A DNA stretch of 64,000 nucleotides from Drechmeria coniospora (lineage: Eukaryota; Ascomycota; Sordariomycetes; Hypocreales; Ophiocordycipitaceae): positions 5,405,157 to 5,469,156 of the forward strand of contig NC_054391.1 of NCBI RefSeq assembly GCF_001625195.1, in the 5' to 3' direction. The notes beneath the pieces are model-generated. The model made no database searches. It was not told the origin of the DNA and saw only the letters and a program-made list of their open reading frames with translations. Positions 56,090-64,000 of the stretch are shown here, piece after piece; position 1 is the stretch's first letter; every line of letters begins with the position of its first letter. The position numbers and the translations under genes are program-made.

Positions 56090-58839
56090 ATGCCGCCCTC
56101 GCTCACGACGCGCCCGTCCTTCAGCCGCCCGAGGACGGGCGATCGCGATGGCCGGCCCGGCACCCGCGACCAGAGCGGCCCTCACGACGACCGCATGCTC
56201 ATCCCGAGCCGCACCTCGTCGCTGCACTCGCGCATCACCCAGCCCATCCCCTCGACGCTCGGCCTCAAGGCCCAGCACCGCACCCCCAAGACGCTCACGC
56301 ACGCCTACATGGTCTGCGGCGTCGGTCGCGAGCCCTCGCAGTGGGTCAAGGCGCCGGCCCCCGTCCAGGGAAAGATCAGCCACATGAAGGGCGCCGTCGG
56401 CCAGTTCTGGCTGCCCGAGATCCTCGGCAGCTCGCCTCGCCTCGAGCAGGACAACGAGATCGCCCGGGCCTTGCACTCGGCCATGAGGGTATGACCGACG
56501 CGCGCCGCCGAGGCGGGAGAGATGCCGCGCTGACGAACCGACGCTGACCTTGCCCCGATGCCCAGGCCTGCTTCCCCCACGACGTCGAGATCTGCACCGG
56601 CCGCGGCCAGCCTCACTGCGTCCACCACGCCTTCGTCCTGCAGCAGGACTCGTCCCACACCCTCTACGGCATCTGCCTGCGCGTCTGGTCCCGCGCCGAC
56701 GACCGGCGCGCCGAGACCATCCGCGAGCTGCGGAAGCGCACCGAGCCCGACTTCTACGACAACGCCGACGAGACGTACTGGATCCCCTACTGCCTGTCCT
56801 TCCTGTCGCGGTACCCGCTCTACGACCTCCTCGGCGACTACCTCCGGGGCATGTGGATTCACTGGAACAAGGCCACCAACCTCTTCCACGCCGAGGAGGT
56901 GTCGCGCATCCTGAGCTTCCCCGCGCCCCGCCTCAACGACCTCGTCCGCATCGACATGCGCGACTACGCCCTGTGCTACCAGTTCCCCTCGTCGCCCACG
57001 GGCTTCCAGAACTTCGCCATGTGGCCCCTCTTCGCCTGCCTGTCCGTGCCCAACATCGTCGGCGTCGTCGAGGCGGCCATCTCGCCCACGCGCCGCATCA
57101 TCCTCGTCAGCCACCACCCGGCCATGCTCACCGTCGCCGCCGAGACGCTCCGCTACTGCGTCCGCGTCTACGAGTGGAGCGGCCTCTACGTGCCCGTCGT
57201 CCACGCCCGCCACGCCCACGAGCTCGTCCAGGAGCCGGGCCCCTACGTGCTCGGCGTCACCGCCGAGTGCCGCTCCCTCTTCACCGCCCCCGCCGACGCC
57301 CTCGTCGTCGACCTCGACCGCAACTTCGTCCTCACCTCGAGCCCGCCCACGGCCCTCTCGCCCGGCCAGCGCAACAAGTTCGTCGCCCGCCTCACCCAGG
57401 CCCTCGACGGCGACGTGACCCCCTCGGGCGTCCCCCAGCACCTGCGCTCCGCCTACGGCGGCGGCAAGCTCGTGCCCGCCGGCCAGATCATCGTCATGCG
57501 CGGCGAGGTCGAGTCGGTCGAGGACCCCACCTGGTGGAACCAGGATTCCGTCATGGCCGTCATGGACCACGTCTGCGAGAAGCTCGGCCGCAACACCGGC
57601 CTCAAGGCCGTCCTCGGCGGCTCCGTCAAGAAGCCCCTCATGACCAAGGTCTCGATGCGCCACCTCAACGAGATCGTCCGCGAGCGGAACCAGTACTCGC
57701 GCGACGCCCTCGAGGCCTGGCAGGACTTCATCAACCTCAAGGGTCGCATGGACACGGAGCTCGCCAAGGTCAGCAACCGGAACAACTACCTCGTCGAGGA
57801 GCTCGAGAGCTGGAAGCAGCAGTTCCTCAAGTTCCAGTCCTTCGCCGAGCAGCTCACCAAGGAGACGCAGGACCTCAAGGTCAAGATCGAGTCGCACAAG
57901 CGCGAGAACCGCCGGCTCACCGGCCTCCTCGACCAGCAAAAGGACGACGGCGCCCGCCTGACCGTCCGCCTGTCCGGCACCGAGAAGCAGCGCGACGACG
58001 CGCTCGAGGCCCTCATCCTGCAGCAGGAGATTGCCGAGGAGCTCGAGCGCGAGCGCAAGCGGAACCGGCAGGAGCTCGCCCAGCTGCACCACGCCAACGC
58101 GAGCATCTCGCGCCAGCGCGACGAGGCCCGCCGCGTCGTGCTGCACCTGCGCAGCCTCATCGGCGGCCAGAGCCATCACATGGAGCACCTCGCCCAGTCC
58201 CTGACCAAGCCCGACGACCTCGCCGCCGCCACCGACGACGAGGGGGCCGCCGCCGACGAGGACGACGAGGAGCGCGCCGCCCGCCGCGCCAGCCACCGGC
58301 TCTCGTCGTCGAGCTTCATCGACGTCGCCGACCGCCACCTCAAGGACAAGACGGACGCCATCGCCCACATCGTCCGCAGCATCGCCGACCAGTGCCAGGC
58401 CGCCGTCGACAGCCTCCAGCTCGCCCAGGACGCCGAGATGCGATCGCTCCGACGCCAGAGCAACCTGTCCGTCGTCCCGAGCGAGGACGGCGTCGACGAC
58501 CGCTCCGTCGCCACCTCGGACGCCGGCGACGAGGCCCGCCCCCAGGCCGCCTTCGGACGCGCCTCGAGCATCCCGCCGACGCCCGACCTCGTCCACAACC
58601 GGAGCAGCACGGCCATGTCGTTTGCCTCGGCCACGACGACGCCCGAGCGCTCGAGCCAGCAGTTCTCGATGCACCAGGACATACCCACCAAGATCGTCGA
58701 GGACGATGAGGAGTTTGAGGAGTGCCGAAGCGACACGGGCGCCGCCCCCAACGAGGCCAGCGTCGTCGCCAAGCACTCCCAGTCGCTCCTCCACCGCCCC
58801 TCGGGCGCGAGGATCAGCGCGCTCGGCGGCTCGCGCTGA
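56090..58839 (+). CDS. DENN-domain protein with C-terminal coiled coil
   Basis: Predicted Rab-GTPase regulator of the DENN family, working as a GDP-GTP exchange factor in membrane traffic. Exons 56090-56488 and 56566-58839 give 890 residues. The intron (77 nt) has GTATGA, CTGAC and CCCAG. The ATG at 56090 is the first in frame, about 110 bp after a weak ATATAG. The N-terminal 40 residues are disordered; the upstream DENN part covers about 45-175; the core has YWIPYCLSFLSRYPLYDLLG (about 205) and the hydrophobic stretch LSVPNIVGVVEAAISPTRRI with ILVSHHPAM (about 300-325), typical of DENN cores. Residues about 505-675 are a long coiled coil. The last 200 are acidic and Ser-rich. It is very GC-rich at third positions, unlike the island to its left, and looks like a conserved core gene. 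The Rab target cannot be told. Confidence 0.85.
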
Positions 58840-59665
58840 GAGCTCGACGACGGGCGCGAGGACGCCGGCCCTCTCCGCCGACGCCTGCAGGGAGTGGTTG
58901 GTTCCCATCGCGGCGGCGTCGGCTCGCCTCCTGGATGCGCCCCGACCTCGACCCGGTTCGTTCATACCTTCTCCCGCCGTGGATTTTGGCCATGGCTTTG
59001 AATATTGGAAAATAAGCAGGGCTCCGTTTCGAGCCGCGCCTACATTTGTTGCCACTTCCTTGACGGAAAAAAGTTTTTTCTTTGTTTGTACACATCTTTC
59101 TGTAGCACGAGTTGCTCGTGGTGCGACTGTGTCGGCCGCGACGCTTTGAATTTCTCTCCTGTTTTCCTGCCATCTATGTATGAAGCGGCAGAGTCCCCGT
59201 TCCGTGTCCGATTTTTGTTCTTCTCCAAGTTCCGAATCAAGTTGCGTTGGTTAGATGCCGCGGGGAGGAATGTGCACTCTTCCACCCTTCGCCGCCGCCG
59301 TTGACTCCGTGTCTCTGTCTAGGTGCCTGTAATACCGTACATCGTCACGTTGCAGCATCGGTGGCCGCTGAAGCATTCTGGAATTACCCAACTACTAGTG
59401 CGATGCTCAGGGCGCACAGGTACGTTTACAGGCGTCCAGCGCACTACCAAACCTACGAGGCACTCGAACCAACCGCTGCCGAGCTTCCGGTCTAGCGTCC
59501 GTCGGGGCCACGATGGCCCACAGGCACCAGCTAACCCACTGTAAAAAAAAGTACCGCTGGTGCGGTACGCCGGCACCGGATCTATCCAGACCCAGGCGGG
59601 GAAAAAGATGGACGGCTTCTCTCTCTCTCCTTCATCATCATCTCCTCTCCCGACGACGATCAAAG
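58840..59665. other. 3' region of the DENN gene and leader of BCD1
   Basis: No gene seen. The T-rich part at 59,040-59,240 fits a 3' untranslated region. The C/T-rich stretch 59,610-59,660 before the next ATG fits a fungal promoter or leader. Confidence 0.5.
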
Positions 59666-60982
59666 ATGTCGGACCCCCTGCTCACAACTCTCTGCTCCAT
59701 CTGCCACGTATCGGAACCAAAGTACAAATGCCCTCGATGCGGCATCCAGACCTGCTCGTTGGGGTGCATCACGAAGCACAAGTCCTGGTCCGAATGCAAC
59801 GGCGAGCGTGACCCGACCGCGTACGTGCCCAAGTCGAAGCTGCGTACCGTCGGCGGCATCGACCATGACTACAACTTCCTACACGGCCTCGGCTTGTCCG
59901 TCGAGCGGGCGGAGCGAGTTCTGGTCAGGGACAAGGGTCTCGTGCAGCCGCAGGAACTGCGTCCGCGGACGGTGGAGCAGACGCAGTGGAAGACGGGTCG
60001 CGACGGACGCAAGAGAAAGGTGGCGGTGACCAAGGTGCTCCATGAGTCGAAGGAGAGAAGGTTCGAGCGGTGCCTGGCCCAGAGGCTACGGTTCCTCAAC
60101 GTGCAAGTGGAATGTGCGCCCACGGGGTTGTCGAGGCAGAAGGAGAACAAGACGACGTTCAATCGCAAGACGGGCATGATCAACTGGCAGGTGGAATGGG
60201 TCCTGTGGCACGACGAGCGGTCCCAAGCCGACGAAACGAGGCCGACAGCGGCAAGAGTGCTGTCCAAAGTCCTCGAGGACGTGCCACTGTACTTGGCGTA
60301 CGAAGCAGCGACGCACGACACCGGCGAACAACCGCGAGGGGCGCGTCGGATCGAGGCTCCTCAGGCCGCCCCGGGCTCGGCGTGGAGCTTCGGCACCGAC
60401 TCGACACAGGAGCCTTCCACCGGCTGCTGGACATCACACCACGGCGCAGACGTCGGAAGCTGTTGGCCGAGCGAGAGGGACGACAAGCTGCGGAAGCAAT
60501 TTTCATTCTTTCTCGCAGGCGCCCCGGGGAGGGCTGACCGTCCCAGTACAGTCGCCGCCTTGGACGAAGGGGCTTGTCTGCGGGACATTCTCTCCAACAC
60601 GCGAGTTCGCGAATTTCCTACCGTCTTCGTGTTGAAGGCGGGCGAATCCGTCCCAGCCGGATTCATCCTGGGGCCCAAGGAATCCATCCCCCGTCGACAA
60701 TCGGCGACAGCGCGCCATGATGGCCCCGAGACGGGCGCCAACAAGACGCAGAGGCCGGCGAAGCGACGCAAGACGGACGAGGCTGGGTTGGGGGAAGACG
60801 AGGCTGGGAGCGGCGGGAACGGTGTCGACGGCGAAAGCAAGGGTGCCATCGCCGCCGGCACCCAAGCCGAGGAGGAGGATGGAGAATTGAAGAGCTCGGA
60901 TGACGACGACGGCGACGACGGCGACGACGACGATTCTACGAGCAGCTCTGGTTCCGACGGTGATGATGTTGAATCCTCTTAA
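59666..60982 (+). CDS. BCD1: Box C/D snoRNA assembly protein with HIT zinc finger
   Basis: Likely the BCD1/ZNHIT6 orthologue, which helps assemble box C/D snoRNPs with the R2TP machinery in the nucleus. It is 438 residues with no intron. The start is chosen at 59666 because the zinc finger follows within ten residues; the frame is open upstream only in C/T-rich leader. The HIT finger has Cys 10, 13, 22, 25, 30, 34, His 38 and Cys 44 (CSICHVSEPKYKCPRCG). A BCD1-type core follows (DYNFLHGLGLSVERA, then RRFERCLAQRLRFLNVQVE and EWVLWHDE), with FPTVFVL near residue 330. The tail is Lys/Arg-rich (PAKRRKTDE, a possible nuclear signal) and then strongly acidic. The N-terminal half supports the call better than the tail. 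It sits between two other core genes. Confidence 0.85.
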   Translation: MSDPLLTTLCSICHVSEPKYKCPRCGIQTCSLGCITKHKSWSECNGERDPTAYVPKSKLRTVGGIDHDYNFLHGLGLSVERAERVLVRDKGLVQPQELRPRTVEQTQWKTGRDGRKRKVAVTKVLHESKERRFERCLAQRLRFLNVQVECAPTGLSRQKENKTTFNRKTGMINWQVEWVLWHDERSQADETRPTAARVLSKVLEDVPLYLAYEAATHDTGEQPRGARRIEAPQAAPGSAWSFGTDSTQEPSTGCWTSHHGADVGSCWPSERDDKLRKQFSFFLAGAPGRADRPSTVAALDEGACLRDILSNTRVREFPTVFVLKAGESVPAGFILGPKESIPRRQSATARHDGPETGANKTQRPAKRRKTDEAGLGEDEAGSGGNGVDGESKGAIAAGTQAEEEDGELKSSDDDDGDDGDDDDSTSSSGSDGDDVESS

Positions 60983-61051
60983 CCCTGACGCTTGCAGCAA
61001 TCAAAGCGAGACGGCAGCATCGACGGCCAGTGACGCAGAGCACGAGCAGCA

Positions 61052-61085
<34 letters not shown>

Positions 61086-61999
61086 CAGGAGGAGGAGGAG
61101 GAGGAGGAGGAGGAGGAGAAGAAGGAGAAGCAGGAAGCGCGTGGATGACGGCGTCCTCCAATCGATAATGGCATTCAGAACAAGCCAATGTTCGAGCAAG
61201 ATTCCGTTCAACATAGGGAGGCCAAGGGAAGGAAAGGGTGTGTGTGCAACGATACCTATTTGTTTTTTTTTGGTGCCCAAATATGGGCTGCCCATTGATG
61301 AGGAGGTCGTCCTCGGTATGCTTTGCGGTGTAGTAACAATATTACGTGCAAGTGCTTATGCGGACGCGACGATGGGGGAATCCCATGTTCGTTGGTGTAA
61401 TGGTAGGCTTTTGCTATGCTGCAGTTGCTGGTCTTGCACCGAATCAGTCCGTATCTGCTCAACTACAGCGCTCTCTGCACTGTACGTGGGGCTGCTTTAC
61501 GTACCGCGGTACCTACAGTGCCTACAAGTATTATAGCGCCTACAAGTATGCTACTAGGTCCTTGTATGCATGTGCATACCTGTAGCACCTACCAACTTGG
61601 AGCAGCGCCTGGCACTGAGCAATCGCCTGCGGGGCCGCAACAGCAGCCTGTGGCAACGCATTCAGCGCTGTACTTGAGCTGTAAGCATTCCTCGACATTC
61701 CGCACCTTCGTTCCTCCATCATCCCCAGCGACGATTCTGCACAGGAACCGCACCTCAACCTCTTCCTCTCCCTCCTCCACACCCTCCTTGCTCCTCAAGA
61801 GCCAGGCTTGATAGAAAAGGCTCGACCGGCAGCAACCGCCTCGACAGTCGAACACGTCAAGCACCCCCTCCCTCGTCGCCCATCGCCCATCGCCCATCGC
61901 CCTCGCCGCGGTGCATGGTCCGTCTCCCTCTCCGCTCGTCACCAAATCGCCATGGTATGATCGGTGCAACGGCCTACCGCTGCCTGCCGTGACGGAACC
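60983..61999. other. Spacer between BCD1 and SEC6, with triplet repeats
   Basis: No gene seen. A CAG run at about 61,051-61,083 passes into a GGA run to about 61,120 just after the BCD1 stop, probably in its 3' untranslated region. GTAC-type words recur at 61,340-61,600, much fewer than in the left part of the window. Confidence 0.5.
61051..61125. repeat. CAG then GGA triplet repeat
   Basis: About ten CAG units, then about ten GAG/GGA units, downstream of the BCD1 stop codon. Confidence 0.85.
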
Positions 62000-64000
62000 A
62001 TGGACGACGCCCCGGCGCCGAGGTTGTCGGACCTGCTGCGGCACCCCGACGACCTCGACAAGATCCCCGCCCTCAAGCTCGAGTTCTCGCGCAAAAAGGG
62101 CGCCGTCGACAGCCGGCTGCGCAACGGCCTGCGCGAGCAGCTCGAGACGACCCAGTCGGGCATGACGGGCCTCGGCGACGGCCAAAAGGCGGTCCAGATG
62201 ATCAAGGACGAGATGATGAGCATCGACCGGCTGTGCTCCGAGTCGCAGATCATGATCAAGGACTTTGCCAGCATCAACCTCGTCTCCCAGGCCCACCGCA
62301 ACTTCGGCGCCGTCGAGACGATGCGGCGCAACCTCGAGACCTTCAACGACCGGCTGACCATGGTCGACCGCATGCTGCAGCAGGACGACGACGACAAGGA
62401 GAACATGCCGAACCTGCTGCGCTGCCACTACGAGCTGACGCAGCTGCGGAACATCCGCGACGACGCCATGGAGCAGATCCAGAGGGCCGAGGACCCGAGC
62501 CTCGAGCAGACGCTCGAGGACTACTTCGCCCGCCTCGACGACGCCATCGACTGGTTCGACGAGCACGTCGGCCTGCTCGCCATGAACCTCATCAACCTCG
62601 TCGTCGAGGACAACAACGGCCTCGTCGTCCGCTTCGCCGTCGTCATGGAGGCCGAGGAGCGCAGCGACCAGCGCGTCCTCGCCCTGCAGGAGGCCCTCAA
62701 GGACCACGAGGAGATGGCCGCCCGCTTCCAGAGCATCACCGACGGCGCCAAGAAGGCGCGCGGCTACAAGGCCAAGTTCATGCAGGCCATCAAGCTCGGC
62801 GCCGAGCAGCAGTTCGAGCAGGCCCGCGACGAGTTCCTCGACGACGCCAGCCGCCTCGACAAGATCATGAAGTGGTACTTCAACGACCTCAACGCCGTCA
62901 AGGTCGGCATGACGCCCCTCATGCCCAAGCGCTGGCGCATCGCCAAGACGTACGCCGACATCTACCACCAGCTGATGCACGACTTCCTCGTCGGCATCAT
63001 CGACGGCCCCGACGCCAGCTCGGGCCACACGCTCGAGATCGCCGGCTTCCCCGACAAGTACTACAAGAAGATGGCGAGGATGGGCTTCAAGCAGGAGTCG
63101 CTCGTCCCCCACGTCGTCGACAACCGCGAGGCCGAGCTCGTCCGCGACTTCCGCCAGCTCATCATCAAGTTCCTCGACGAGTGGATCGACCGCATCTTCG
63201 CCCAGGAGAAGGCCGACTTCGCCGACCGCAACGTCGAGGGCTCCAACCTCGACCAGGACGAGTACGGCTACTTCCGGACCAAGAACCTCGTCGCCCTCTG
63301 GCGCATGCTCCGCGAGCAGGTCGAGGCTGGCGCCAACTCGCAGCGCGCCGACGTCGTCGAGGGCGTCATCGACGCCATGTTCCTGCGCCTGCGCACCCGC
63401 CAGCAGGCCTGGCAGCGCCTGCTCGAGGACGAGGCCGCCCGCTACGAGGCCGGCAAGGTGCCCGAGCTCGAGGCCTTCCAGGCGCTGCAGGACTGGCTCG
63501 TCGCCACGGCCAACGACCAGATCGCCTGCATCGACGACAACGAGGACGAGAACCGGCTCGGCTACCTGTCGAGCTTCTGCCAGAGGTTCGAGCCGCACGT
63601 CACGGCCCAGTACCTCGGCCGCGTCGACCAGGAGGTGGCCGCCCTGCGCGACGGATACGTCGACTTCAGCACCTGGTGCATCAACAAGTTTGCCCAACTC
63701 ATCTTCGCCATCGACTTCAAGGCCGTCATGCCCGACTTCTTCACCCCGCGATGGTACCCCAACACGGCCATGAAGCAGATGGTCGTGACGTTTGAGGAGT
63801 ACGTCAACGACTACCGCCAAGTCCTGCACCACTCCCTCGTCGACATCTTCACCGAGATCTTCGCCGACGAGCTCCTCGTCCGCTACCTCTCCTCCGTCCG
63901 CAACAAGGGCGCCCGCTTCCGTCGCACCGACCCCTTCCGCGACAAGCTCTTCAACGACATCTCGACCGCCTTCGAGTTCTTCAACAACCTCCCCAACCCA
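62000..64000 (+). CDS. SEC6: Exocyst subunit Sec6 (partial, runs off the end)
   Basis: Exocyst complex component that tethers secretory vesicles to the plasma membrane at growth sites, which in a filamentous fungus means the hyphal tip. The start is ACCATGGAC at 62000, a strong context. The frame is open for 667 codons to the window end with no intron; family members have about 750 residues, so the last part is missing. Family-like features are the N-terminal helical coiled region (about 1-150, IKDEMMSIDRLCSESQIMIK and NLVSQAHRNF), MKWYFNDLNAVKVGMTPLMP, KRWRIAKTYADIYHQLMHDF, and the C-terminal stretch with VDFSTWCINKFAQLIF and FTPRWYP. No membrane segment. Codon use is extremely C-ending, as in the DENN gene, and this produces long false frames on the other strand. 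Confidence 0.9.
   Translation, partial: MDDAPAPRLSDLLRHPDDLDKIPALKLEFSRKKGAVDSRLRNGLREQLETTQSGMTGLGDGQKAVQMIKDEMMSIDRLCSESQIMIKDFASINLVSQAHRNFGAVETMRRNLETFNDRLTMVDRMLQQDDDDKENMPNLLRCHYELTQLRNIRDDAMEQIQRAEDPSLEQTLEDYFARLDDAIDWFDEHVGLLAMNLINLVVEDNNGLVVRFAVVMEAEERSDQRVLALQEALKDHEEMAARFQSITDGAKKARGYKAKFMQAIKLGAEQQFEQARDEFLDDASRLDKIMKWYFNDLNAVKVGMTPLMPKRWRIAKTYADIYHQLMHDFLVGIIDGPDASSGHTLEIAGFPDKYYKKMARMGFKQESLVPHVVDNREAELVRDFRQLIIKFLDEWIDRIFAQEKADFADRNVEGSNLDQDEYGYFRTKNLVALWRMLREQVEAGANSQRADVVEGVIDAMFLRLRTRQQAWQRLLEDEAARYEAGKVPELEAFQALQDWLVATANDQIACIDDNEDENRLGYLSSFCQRFEPHVTAQYLGRVDQEVAALRDGYVDFSTWCINKFAQLIFAIDFKAVMPDFFTPRWYPNTAMKQMVVTFEEYVNDYRQVLHHSLVDIFTEIFADELLVRYLSSVRNKGARFRRTDPFRDKLFNDISTAFEFFNNLPNP

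Noticed and set aside
56550..58709. 719-codon plus-strand frame, very Arg/Pro-rich
   Set aside because: Shadow of the DENN gene in another frame; the DENN frame has the domain and the coiled coil.
56305..59055. 916-codon open frame on the minus strand
   Set aside because: It lies exactly opposite the DENN gene. Extreme third-position C use there removes stops from the opposite strand. Its translation is Val/Leu/Gly/Glu-rich with no domain.
62233..63795. 520-codon Arg/Pro-rich plus-strand frame
   Set aside because: Shadow of SEC6.
61589..63832. 747-codon open frame on the minus strand
   Set aside because: Same artefact, opposite SEC6.
1..64000. tRNA or rRNA genes
   Set aside because: A read-through for A and B box patterns and for conserved rRNA words found none I could defend.

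Overview
The window looks like chromosomal DNA of a filamentous ascomycete, probably a hypocrealean fungus that attacks invertebrates. The evidence is short GT-AG introns (60-90 nt, one of 198 nt) with CTRAY branch sites, GC-rich housekeeping genes of fungal type (DENN protein, BCD1, Sec6), and accessory genes typical of nematode- and insect-associated Hypocreales: a heat-labile enterotoxin A-like protein and a pappalysin-like secreted metalloprotease. The species is not proven by the sequence.

Layout. 1-7.7 kb: gene-poor DNA full of GTAC-type words, plus one probable relic. 7.7-10 kb: an unknown alpha-helical protein (+) and a Cys-containing secreted protein (-) with a likely GC-AG intron. 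10-15.9 kb: gene-free. 16-18.1 kb: enterotoxin-like secreted protein with a 12-nt coding minisatellite. 18.1-26.9 kb: a small RD-minus protein kinase and the metalloprotease, separated by tandem repeats. 26.9-42.7 kb: three large intronless secreted paralogues in tandem on the minus strand, each with five weakly similar modules that look like catalytically dead phosphatase folds. 44.1-48.2 kb: two paralogous secreted proteins, both with in-frame stops. 48.3-56 kb: gene-free repeat-rich DNA. 56-64 kb: conserved core genes on the plus strand (DENN protein, BCD1, SEC6 running off the end).

Reading. The left 48 kb behaves like an accessory island. Six of the eight gene loci from 9 kb to 48 kb encode proteins with an N-terminal signal-like sequence and no membrane anchor that I can see (the kinase has none, and locus E lost its start codon). 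The duplicated families share upstream DNA, the coding repeats look prone to length change, and several stop or start lesions fit CpA-to-TpA change (RIP-like). The right 8 kb is ordinary conserved chromosome. The best candidate for something undescribed is the three-gene array of multi-module secreted pseudo-phosphatase-like proteins; its function is unknown and the fold call is inference.
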